From: Clostridia bacterium
GTDB taxonomy: Bacteria > Bacillota > Clostridia > Christensenellales > Borkfalkiaceae
NCBI GenBank assembly: GCA_017887095.1
Contig: JAGHIT010000101.1
Coordinates: 1-38,412, forward strand
DNA length: 38,412 nt
Direction: 5' to 3'
Below are positions 25,901-31,247 of the stretch, one piece after another. The position numbers and the translations under genes are program-made. A model generated the notes under the pieces. The model made no database searches, had not been told where the DNA came from, and saw nothing but the letters and a program-made list of their open reading frames with translations. Position 1 is the stretch's first letter, and every line of letters begins with the position of its first letter.

Positions 25901-26107
25901 GATGATGTCCTTCATGACGCGCGTCAGGATATGCCCGATGTGCGGCTTGCCGTTCGCAGTGGGAGGACCGGCGAAGAAGGAGAACTCCTCCCCTCCCTCG
26001 TTCTTTGCAATGGACTTATCGAAGATGTCGTTCTGCTTCCAGAATTCGATGATTTCCTTCTCGCGTTCGACAAAATTGAGCGACGTATCTACTTTTTTAT
26101 ATGACAT
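22985..26107 (-). CDS. ileS: isoleucyl-tRNA synthetase
   Basis: 1040 residues from the ATG at 26107 (AGGAGA 7 bases upstream). Charges tRNA-Ile in the cytoplasm. The HIGH signature is intact in GPPTANGKPHIGH (HIGH at 56-59). The second signature reads KMSKHKGN (about 592-599) instead of the more common KMSKSKGN. The editing domain (TTPWTLPSNVAL near 220) is present, and CxxC zinc-type pairs occur in the middle (CPDCGE, CPKCGG). The length over 1000 residues and the KMSKH variant are consistent with the type 2 IleRS group found in many Clostridia, which is known for low mupirocin sensitivity; subgroup assignment is from memory. Expression should be controlled by the T-box leader directly upstream. 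Confidence 0.97.
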   Translation of the reverse strand: MSYKKVDTSLNFVEREKEIIEFWKQNDIFDKSIAKNEGGEEFSFFAGPPTANGKPHIGHILTRVMKDIIPRYQTMKGKHVLRKAGWDTHGLPVELEVEKSLGMDGKQDIEKYGIEPFIKKCKESVWKYTDEWRKMSERVGYWVDMDHPYVTYHDDYIESVWWALKEMHKKGLLYKGHKIVPYCPRCGTALSSHEVAQGYKDVKETSVVARFKVKGRENAYILAWTTTPWTLPSNVALCMNPDETYVEIESGGVRYILAEALVSKFFEEYTVVEKRTGKEYEGTEYEPLFDYAKDSFREKAYYVVCDTYVTLTDGTGVVHIAPAFGEDDYKVGRRYNLPVVQLVNERGCFDERCPELNGLFAKKADKLILNMLEEKGLLFKKLPFEHSYPFCWRCDTPLLYYARSSWFIEVTKVKDRLIAANRSVNWMPETIKEGRMGNFLENVIDWGLSRDRYWGTPLPVWVCPDCGEIEVIGSKAELKEKCHVQGEIELHRPYLDDLTCTCPKCGGKMKRTPEVIDCWFDSGSMPFAQYHYPFENKDLFEETFPADFISEAVDQTRGWFYTLLAISTILFDRAPFKNCIVLGHVNDKDGVKMSKHKGNVVDPWSVLDKQGADAVRWYFYTGSAPWIPSRFGAEAVSEVQRKFQGTLWNTYAFFTLYAEIDGYDPSRYDLKACKLSLMDKWILSKLNTLVKEVDAKLAAYNITDSARQIQDFSDVLSNWYVRRGRDRYWGSEMTEDKAAAYTTLYTVLVTLAKVTAPYTPFMAEMMYQNLVPAFYPEAPESVHLCDFPAADESFIDPVLEKGMEDVLDVVVLGRAARNAGNLKNRQPLAELLVASNRPLSIEGELCAVTLDELNVKSMRFVEDGASLVRYVLKPQLRTLGPKYGKQLKAITQFLSECDGAEVVSAVRNGGSYTVPLDPPVVLLEEDLQIFTQSAEGYQAAAGGGITVALDTHLTEELLDEGTERELVSKIQTMRKEAGFEVTDRINVYYISGEGRAKKMLSRAQFAGDVLAKSVAEGKADGFTREVDVNGEKVTLTLVKE

Positions 26108-26114
26108 AGCAAAT

Positions 26115-26374
26115 TCTCCTGCTTTCTTTTTCCGATACAAAAAGGCCACCGTATTTTGGAATCAAATACGATGACCTTATAACCACCAAAACATACGAAC
26201 ATATGTCCCCGTTGGTAACGCGGAAGGAAGCCGCGCGCGGGGCTACGCTGTTTCATCTCGCCCTGCGGGCACGAAAGGGGATACCCGAGCGCCGCTTGCC
26301 TCCCCCTTTCACCATAGCGGGGGCTCTCTGTGCGCGCGCAAAACGCCGGACGCGTCCTTTCTTGACGCCATATT
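26115..26374 (-). ncRNA. T-box riboswitch leader of ileS
   Basis: A leader of about 260 bases between the ileS promoter and start codon. Stem I features are visible on the minus strand: AGAGAG at 26329-26324, a GGTGAAA loop closed by CCCCC/GGGGG, and the specifier context GGGTATCCCC with ATC (isoleucine) at 26282-26280. A stem III-like hairpin CGTT-ACC-AACG lies at 26220-26210. TTTGGTGGTT at 26190-26181 supplies a TGGT that could pair with the tRNA ACCA end, directly before a terminator. The classic T-box core (GGGTGGTACCGCG) is not present in standard form. Uncharged tRNA-Ile is expected to allow read-through. Confidence 0.8.
26139..26178 (-). terminator. regulatory terminator inside the ileS leader
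   Basis: AAGGTCATCGTATTT pairs with AAATACGGTGGCCTT (two G-T wobbles), then TTT and more T. It ends 32 bases before the ileS ATG. As the switch arm of the T-box it should form when tRNA-Ile is charged. Confidence 0.75.
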
Positions 26375-26380
26375 TTCTTC

Positions 26381-26409
26381 ATTATATCGGAATGCTGCGG
26401 ACAAGTCAA
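26381..26409 (-). promoter_or_regulatory. promoter of ileS
   Basis: TTGACT, 17 bases, TATAAT; predicted start near 26374, at the beginning of the T-box leader. Confidence 0.85.
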
Positions 26410-26447
26410 GCATTTACGCAAATTTTTTGCAGACTGCCGCCCGCAAT

Positions 26448-26741
26448 TTACAGATCGCCGCCCGCCTTTTTGTTGGGGACGAAGGAATCCTCCAGCTGTC
26501 TGGTCGCGATTGCGGTCTTTAAAAAATGCACATAACGCGCACGCACAAGAAAAGTCAGTCCAACGAACGCGAGCATAATAACGCCAACGACGATGAATCC
26601 CGTGCCGAACGCAGGTCTCATGATGCGCAGTACGATAAACAGAATGCCCGCGCACAAAAAACACAGCGCAACAAGCACTGCAAGAACATTGGCATTGCGG
26701 ATCTTGCGCTTTAAGTAAGTGAGATATTCGGACTGTTGCAT
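26448..26741 (-). CDS. small two-helix membrane protein, hypothetical
   Basis: 97 residues, ATG at 26741 preceded by AAAGGGGGG. Two membrane helices at about 17-40 and 45-68 with basic flanks (KRKIRNA before, RARYVHF after), so both ends are probably cytoplasmic. No recognisable domain. It ends 39 bp before the -35 box of ileS and lies downstream of a decayed HMA remnant. Function unknown. Confidence 0.7.
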   Translation of the reverse strand: MQQSEYLTYLKRKIRNANVLAVLVALCFLCAGILFIVLRIMRPAFGTGFIVVGVIMLAFVGLTFLVRARYVHFLKTAIATRQLEDSFVPNKKAGGDL

Positions 26742-26848
26742 AGTTCCCCCCTTTATTGCAGTCTTATATCTTGCAGCTGATGCAATTTCTTACCCCGTAT
26801 GACGCGCCGCGCACTCTTTTTGTGACACATTTGCGCAATTTTTTCTGT

Positions 26849-26917
26849 CTATCCGAAAATTCCCTTCCGTTCGCGGATCTCCTTGACGACAAACCCTGCA
26901 TCCTCGTCGCGGCAAAC
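26849..26917 (-). pseudogene. decayed 3' end of a second HMA gene
   Basis: In frame this stretch ends DAGFVVKEIRERKGIFG-stop, matching the intact HMA protein's DAGFTVKEIRERKGIFG-stop. A 35-base block (26850-26884) equals 27030-27064 with a single mismatch, exactly 180 bp apart, while the bases further upstream differ more. No start codon or metal motif survives. The rest of 26742-27028 holds only small hairpins, including a perfect stem CCCGAAAAAATAC/GTATTTTTTCGGG at about 26980-27009. Confidence 0.65.
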
Positions 26918-27014
26918 TCCGCTCTCACCCACCCGCCCTTCGGACAGGCGGGCACTTCGCTTTGTTGCCGCTTCCTCTTCCCGAAAAAATACTGCGTATT
27001 TTTTCGGGAGCCCT

Positions 27015-27091
27015 TGCATCACGGATGCTTATCCGAAAATCCCCTTCCGTTCGCGGATCTCCTTCACCGTAAAACCGGCATCCGTGATGCA
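27015..27091. repeat. 14-bp inverted repeat across the HMA stop codon
   Basis: TGCATCACGGATGC at 27015-27028 and its exact reverse complement GCATCCGTGATGCA at 27078-27091. Each arm is also nearly self-complementary. The left arm is just beyond the hma stop codon, the right arm inside the gene, so a long hairpin could form in the 3' end of the mRNA. Confidence 0.6.
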
Positions 27092-27253
27092 GGCAGCAAG
27101 CACCGTGTCAGGGAGATCCGTCTCCACAAAAATAATATTCTTCTTAAAATTTGCCTTTGCTCCGCTCACGCCGTCCAAAAGGAGAAGCTTTTTCTCCGCG
27201 CGTTCTGCGCAGCGCTTGCAGCAAAGATCTTCTACCTCGATAACACGTTTCAT
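27029..27253 (-). CDS. HMA heavy-metal-binding protein (CopZ-like)
   Basis: 74 residues from the ATG at 27253. The sequence IEVEDLCCKRCAERAEKKL at about 4-22 holds the metal site: a CxxC (CKRC) preceded by another Cys, where most HMA domains have MxCxxC. The remaining beta-alpha-beta-beta-alpha-beta pattern (GVSGAKANFKKNIIFVE, then AACITDAGFTVKEI) fits a free-standing metallochaperone for copper or a similar ion. No P-type ATPase is next to it. No Shine-Dalgarno is visible, and the promoter at 27263-27291 predicts a transcript starting only about 3 bases before the ATG, so it appears to be a leaderless gene. A decayed paralogue lies downstream. Confidence 0.8.
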   Translation of the reverse strand: MKRVIEVEDLCCKRCAERAEKKLLLLDGVSGAKANFKKNIIFVETDLPDTVLAACITDAGFTVKEIRERKGIFG

Positions 27254-27262
27254 GATATGTTC

Positions 27263-27291
27263 ATTATAACACAGAATGTTCAAAATGTAAA
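27263..27291 (-). promoter_or_regulatory. promoter of the HMA gene
   Basis: TTTACA, 17 bases, TATAAT. Predicted start near 27256 with the ATG at 27253, which implies an almost absent 5' leader. Confidence 0.8.
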
Positions 27292-27332
27292 GATGTTGAA
27301 AAAATTTATATTTTGCTTTCGTTTCATCAAAA

Positions 27333-27363
27333 TCACACGAAAAAACACGAGAAAGTCGTGTGA
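27333..27363. repeat. inverted repeat upstream of the pyridoxamine kinase promoter
   Basis: TCACACGA at 27333-27340 and TCGTGTGA at 27356-27363, perfect 8-bp arms separated by 15 bases, ending 5 bases before the -35. A further ACACGA lies inside. A candidate operator or a hairpin between the divergent hma and pdxK units. Confidence 0.4.
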
Positions 27364-27367
27364 GAAT

Positions 27368-27396
27368 TTGACAAAATCCCTCTGCCTGCGTATAAT
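27368..27396 (+). promoter_or_regulatory. promoter of pdxK
   Basis: TTGACA, 17 bases, TATAAT, a perfect consensus. Predicted start near 27403, 24 bases before the ATG. Confidence 0.88.
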
Positions 27397-27426
27397 ATGG
27401 GTCAAATTTCTCAACGGAGGCGTAAT

Positions 27427-28227
27427 ATGCGCGTTCTTGCCATCAATGATATTTCCTGCGCGGGGAAGTGTTCCCTGACCGTCGCCCTGCCCGTCCTTTC
27501 GGCGAGCGGTGTGACCTGCGACATTCTGCCCACGGCGCTCCTTTCCACCCACACGGGCGGGTTTACAGGCTATACCTTTTTACCTCTCGACGACGAAATG
27601 AAAAAAATCTGCGACCACTGGGAGACGCTGGGGCTCAAGTACGACCTCATCTACAGCGGGTATCTGGGCAGCCGCGCGCAGATCGCATTCGTCCGCGAGG
27701 TCAAGCGTCGCTTTTTAAAGCCAGGCGGCTTGTTTGTCGTCGACCCCGTCCTCGGTGACAACTTCGCGTTCTATAAAGGCTTTGACGAAGCATTTGCAAA
27801 AGAGATGCTCTCGCTCTGCGGCGAAGCGGATTATATCCTGCCCAACGAGACGGAGAGCTATCTTTTGACGGGCACGCGCGATTTCTCGGAGGCACTCGCG
27901 GCGCTTGCCAAGATCTGTCCGCACCCCGTCATCACAGGCGCTCAGACACAGGACGGCTACTATATTTATTTCCATGAAAACGGCGAACAAAAGATGAAGA
28001 TCATGCACCGCGACGGTTCCTTCCACGGTGCGGGTGATGTGTTTGCCTCCGCCTTCTGCGGGTGCCTGATGCGCGGATTATCCATGGAAAAGGCGCTCAA
28101 AGTGACCGCAGACTTCTGCTACCGCTCCATTCTGCGCACGGAAAAAGAAGTCCCCGATCGCAAATACGGACTCAACTATGAGCGCGAGATCTACGCCTTT
28201 TTGCGCGATCTGGAGGAGCAGGCATGA
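27427..28227 (+). CDS. pdxK: pyridoxamine/pyridoxal kinase
   Basis: 266 residues from the ATG at 27427, which has CGGAGG 6 bases upstream (the frame opens earlier at 27397, but before the ribosome site). It phosphorylates pyridoxal, pyridoxamine or pyridoxine in B6 salvage. Ribokinase-fold motifs: VLAINDISCAGKCSLTVALP at 3-22, THTGGFTGYTF near 41-51, YSGYLGSRAQI near 75-85, VVDPVLGDN near 101-109, PNETES near 139-144, and DGSFHGAGDVFASAF near 198-212, whose GAGD holds the catalytic Asp and anion hole. The stop codon overlaps the start of the HD gene (ATGA), so the two are translated together. Confidence 0.92.
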   Translation: MRVLAINDISCAGKCSLTVALPVLSASGVTCDILPTALLSTHTGGFTGYTFLPLDDEMKKICDHWETLGLKYDLIYSGYLGSRAQIAFVREVKRRFLKPGGLFVVDPVLGDNFAFYKGFDEAFAKEMLSLCGEADYILPNETESYLLTGTRDFSEALAALAKICPHPVITGAQTQDGYYIYFHENGEQKMKIMHRDGSFHGAGDVFASAFCGCLMRGLSMEKALKVTADFCYRSILRTEKEVPDRKYGLNYEREIYAFLRDLEEQA

Positions 28228-28721
28228 CGGCGTTTGTACGCGAAGTATGCCTTGCCGCCATGCGTTACTTTGACGGAGACGCAAGACGCATCCAGCACTT
28301 TGTAAAAGTCTTGCAATACGCGACCCTGATCGCCGAGGGCGAAGCGCTGCCCGCCGATGAAGAGGAAGTTTTGCAGGTCGCGGCCGTCCTCCACGATATC
28401 GGCATCCCGAACAGCGAGAAGAAATACGGCTGTGCGGACGGGCGGTATCAGCAGATCGAGGGCGTGCCCGTCGCGCGGGAACTGCTTGCAGGCCTTGGCG
28501 CCGATGACACCTTGATCGAGCGCGTCTGCCATATGATCGGGCTGCATCACAGCTACTCCAAGATCGGCGACGATGTTCTGCTGCGCATGCTCGTCGAAGC
28601 GGACATGCTCGTCAACGCGTACGAGGAGGAAGTCCCCAAGGAGAGCCTTGCGCACTTTGCAACAAATATCGTCCGGACAGCGAAGGGGCACGCATTGTTC
28701 AGCGTCATTTACGGTGTATAA
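28224..28721 (+). CDS. HD-domain hydrolase
   Basis: 165 residues. HD superfamily metal-dependent phosphohydrolase: His25 (RIQHFVKVL), the HD pair His57-Asp58 in VLHDIGIPNSE, His103, the HH at 108-109 in IGLHHSYSK, and Asp127 in VEADMLVNAYEE. All expected metal ligands are present. Such small stand-alone proteins often act on nucleotides or other phosphate esters; the substrate is not readable. It overlaps pdxK by 4 bases (ATGA) and is the last gene of that unit before the 6S RNA region. Confidence 0.85.
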   Translation: MTAFVREVCLAAMRYFDGDARRIQHFVKVLQYATLIAEGEALPADEEEVLQVAAVLHDIGIPNSEKKYGCADGRYQQIEGVPVARELLAGLGADDTLIERVCHMIGLHHSYSKIGDDVLLRMLVEADMLVNAYEEEVPKESLAHFATNIVRTAKGHALFSVIYGV

Positions 28722-28750
28722 TTTTTCCGTGTCTTTCCTGTGCCGCACGC

Positions 28751-28779
28751 TTGCATTTTTCATAAATGCGTGCTATACT
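28751..28779 (+). promoter_or_regulatory. promoter of the 6S-like RNA
   Basis: TTGCAT, 17 bases, TATACT, predicting a start at G28786. The same box pair (TTGCAT/TATACT) occurs before the radical SAM gene at 34911. Confidence 0.7.
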
Positions 28780-28785
28780 GTAATC

Positions 28786-28971
28786 GACACCTGCGGTGTA
28801 CGGAGCGTAAATTAAGCGGAATCCACATTATACCAACGGGAACGCTCGTCGGATCGGCTAGGCAAGGTCTGTTATTCTACGGAAAGTCTGATGCCCTTCC
28901 GCTGCGTACCCACCTGCGAGAAGCGGGTTCACCATTCTTTGCGATGCGGCACAGGCGGATGTCATATTTTT
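28786..28971 (+). ncRNA. ssrS: probable 6S RNA
   Basis: About 186 bases with no credible reading frame, starting at the predicted transcript start and ending in ATATTTTT. The ends can pair: GACACCTGCGGTGT at the 5' end with GCACAGGCGGATGTC at the 3' end, imperfectly, leaving a long bulged rod. The 3' half shows the order seen in 6S RNAs, a hairpin CACCTGC-GAGAA-GCGGGTT followed by GATGCGGCACAGG before the closing stem. 6S RNA mimics an open promoter and binds the housekeeping RNA polymerase. The rest of 28722-29134 holds its promoter, two terminators and no gene. Confidence 0.72.
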
Positions 28972-28983
28972 GAAATCAAACAG

Positions 28984-29014
28984 GGCGGCTATGAACTCCA
29001 TAGCCGCCTTTTTT
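28984..29014 (+). terminator. rightward terminator after the 6S-like RNA
   Basis: Perfect 10-bp stem GGCGGCTATG/CATAGCCGCC with a 5-base loop followed by six T. Confidence 0.88.
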
Positions 29015-29063
29015 CTTATCTCGGGTATCCCGCTCTTCCCTGTCTCAGCGCCGGAAAGCGCAT

Positions 29064-29092
29064 GAAAAAGAGCTGCCGAAAGGCAGCTCTTT
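29064..29092 (-). terminator. terminator of the pfk-ppx-ppk operon
   Basis: AAAGAGCTGCC/GGCAGCTCTTT around a 4-base loop, with five T on the minus strand, 43 bases after the ppk stop codon. A second stem CGGGGA/TCCCCG lies between it and the gene. Confidence 0.85.
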
Positions 29093-29134
29093 GGGTCGAT
29101 TTTACGGGGAACATATCCCCGATTTCGATCTCTT

Positions 29135-31234
29135 TTACTCCTCGAATGCGCGGCTGTGAGAGGCCTCGCGCAGGAACGACTCCTGAGCGTTGAGCGCATC
29201 CCCTTCCGCCGGTACGGGAGAATATGTGCCGTCCGCATGCAGTTCGCGCGCCTTAACATTGTCCGCAAGCATCGTGCGCACGATATCCTCGATCTCATCC
29301 GCGATCTTCTCGTCCAATACGGGCGTTGCGATCTCCACACGCTTATCGGTGTTGCGCGTCATCAAATCGGCGCTGGAGATATACATGACCCTGTCCTTTC
29401 CGCCGCCGAAACAGTAGACGCGGGAGTGCTCCAAAAATCTACCCACGATGCTGACAACGCGGATATTGTCTGTACGCCCCTCGATGCCGGGCACAAGGCA
29501 GCAGATGCCGCGGATGACCAGCTCGATCTTGACGCCCGCCTCGCTCGCTGCGGCAAAGCGGTCAATGATCTCCTTATCGGTAAGAGAGTTCATCTTGGCG
29601 AGGATCCTGCCCTCCTTGCCCGCCTTTGCCTTCTCGATCTCCCGATCGATGCAGGCAAGAAGTCCGCTTTTCAGGGTCTCGGGGGCCACCAGCAACCGCT
29701 GATATTTAAAGTCGGTATTGCAGATCGCGACATTACGGAAAAATGCCACGGCGTCTTCCCCGATCTTTTTATCTGACGTGAGAATATTGAGATCGGTGTA
29801 CTGCCGGGAGGTAGATTCGTTATAATTCCCCGTTCCGAGATGTGTGATATAACTGATCTCGCCGCCATCCTGCAAGACAATCGAAATAATCTTGGAATGG
29901 ACTTTGTAATTATCCATGCCGTAGATGATGGTACAGCCCGCTTCCTGCAATTTATTGGCAAAATAAAGATTATTTTCTTCGTCAAAGCGAGCGCACAGTT
30001 CGATAACGACGGTCACCTGTTTCCCGTTCTCACTCGCACGGCACAGCAGCTCCGCAATGCGCGAATGGTGCGCAAGACGGTAAATCGTGATCATGATGGA
30101 GCTGACCCGTTTATCGCGCGCGCACTCCTCCAGCAGATCGACGACGGGCGACATGCTGTCATACGGATAAGAAAGAAACACATCGCGCGAAGAAATCAGT
30201 TCTATCAGCGAAGGAGCGCTTGTGACACAGGAAGGGATGGCTCCCTTAAACGGCTCATATTTGAGCTTTGCCGCTGCTTCCGCTGAAAAATAGTTCCCCA
30301 AAGAGAATAGAAATTTATAATCAAAATAACTCTCGTCTTCAAAGCAGAATTTGGAATCAAGTTTTAGGATCCGAAGCACGAAATCCTTGAGCTTGCTGCC
30401 CTTATTATCCACTTCAAGCCGTACAACGCCCATTCTTGCACGGGACTCCACCTTGCGCTTCATGACCTCGGTAAAGTCACGTTCCAGATCGGTGTCCTCA
30501 AGCGCGGTGTCAAAATCAGCATTACGGGTGACTCGCACCATCAGCTGCTCGCTGACCGTGTATCCCGTAAACGCATACTTTGCGCACAACCGCACCAACT
30601 CTTCCAGAACGATAAGGCGCACTTTTTTTCCTTCGCCGATACGGTAGAGTTTTTCGAGCGCGGGATTAATGGATACGACGCCGATCATGCGGCGGCCCTC
30701 TTTTTCCAGCTGACAGATGACATAGCCGCGTTTGTTTTCAAACTGCATCAGAGGATGCTTGGCGTCCAACACCATGAGGGAGAGCAGAGGGAGAACGCGA
30801 CGCATGAATAATTCCCGGCACTCCATTTCCTGGCGCGGCGTCAGTTCGGCAGCGCGAAGCAGCTTGACACCGTTCCCTGAAAGCTCTTTGCGAAGTTTCC
30901 TGAAACACTCCGCGCGCATACGGTACTGTCGTTTGACAACGTCCGCAATTGCATCAAGTTGCTGTGCAGCGGTCAGCTTGGTCTTGTTTTCCGTTTCGTT
31001 CGGTTCCGTTATATTCTCATTGACAAGGCTTCCCACGCGGACCATAAAAAATTCATCCAGATTGGATGTAAAAATGGATAAAAATTTACAGCGTTCCAGC
31101 AGCGGATTGGTCAGATCCTCTGCCTGATCGAGCACACGCTTATTGAAAAGCAGCCAACTGTACTCGCGGTTCATGTAAATATCCCGCATGCACTTTCCGG
31201 TGACTCTCTGTGGAATATTGATGGGTTTGCTCAT
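29135..31234 (-). CDS. ppk1: polyphosphate kinase 1
   Basis: 699 residues, the usual length. It makes long-chain polyphosphate from ATP, reversibly. Visible: the N-terminal YMNREYSWLLFNKRVLDQA and FLSIFTSNLDEFFMVRVG, the head domain, FLSYPYDSM near 355, MITIYRLAHHSRIAELL near 385, VIELCARFDEENNLYFA near 411, the phosphorylated His in YKVHSKI near 444-450, THLGTGNYNESTSRQYTDLN near 466-485, and the second phospholipase-D-like His in LEHSRVYCF near 602-610. All catalytic elements appear intact. ATG at 31234 with GAGGAAA upstream, 13 bases after the exopolyphosphatase stop; last gene of the pfk-ppx-ppk1 operon. Confidence 0.97.
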   Translation of the reverse strand: MSKPINIPQRVTGKCMRDIYMNREYSWLLFNKRVLDQAEDLTNPLLERCKFLSIFTSNLDEFFMVRVGSLVNENITEPNETENKTKLTAAQQLDAIADVVKRQYRMRAECFRKLRKELSGNGVKLLRAAELTPRQEMECRELFMRRVLPLLSLMVLDAKHPLMQFENKRGYVICQLEKEGRRMIGVVSINPALEKLYRIGEGKKVRLIVLEELVRLCAKYAFTGYTVSEQLMVRVTRNADFDTALEDTDLERDFTEVMKRKVESRARMGVVRLEVDNKGSKLKDFVLRILKLDSKFCFEDESYFDYKFLFSLGNYFSAEAAAKLKYEPFKGAIPSCVTSAPSLIELISSRDVFLSYPYDSMSPVVDLLEECARDKRVSSIMITIYRLAHHSRIAELLCRASENGKQVTVVIELCARFDEENNLYFANKLQEAGCTIIYGMDNYKVHSKIISIVLQDGGEISYITHLGTGNYNESTSRQYTDLNILTSDKKIGEDAVAFFRNVAICNTDFKYQRLLVAPETLKSGLLACIDREIEKAKAGKEGRILAKMNSLTDKEIIDRFAAASEAGVKIELVIRGICCLVPGIEGRTDNIRVVSIVGRFLEHSRVYCFGGGKDRVMYISSADLMTRNTDKRVEIATPVLDEKIADEIEDIVRTMLADNVKARELHADGTYSPVPAEGDALNAQESFLREASHSRAFEE

Positions 31235-31247
31235 GATTTCCTCTTAT

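Noticed and set aside
26205-26226. Plus-strand GTTGGTAACGCGG resembling a T-box core
   Set aside because: No plus-strand gene or terminator follows it; on the minus strand the same bases form the stem III-like hairpin of the ileS leader.
26756-27478. 240-codon plus-strand frame
   Set aside because: It crosses the HMA gene antisense, both divergent promoters and the pdxK start, and has no ribosome site.
28745-28773. GCAC...GTGC hairpin upstream of the 6S-like RNA as a terminator of the HD gene
   Set aside because: The stem is interrupted, overlaps the promoter and is not followed by a T run.
28858-29340. 160-codon minus-strand frame across the 6S region and ppk end
   Set aside because: It spans two terminators and the non-coding RNA and is antisense or out of frame to ppk1.
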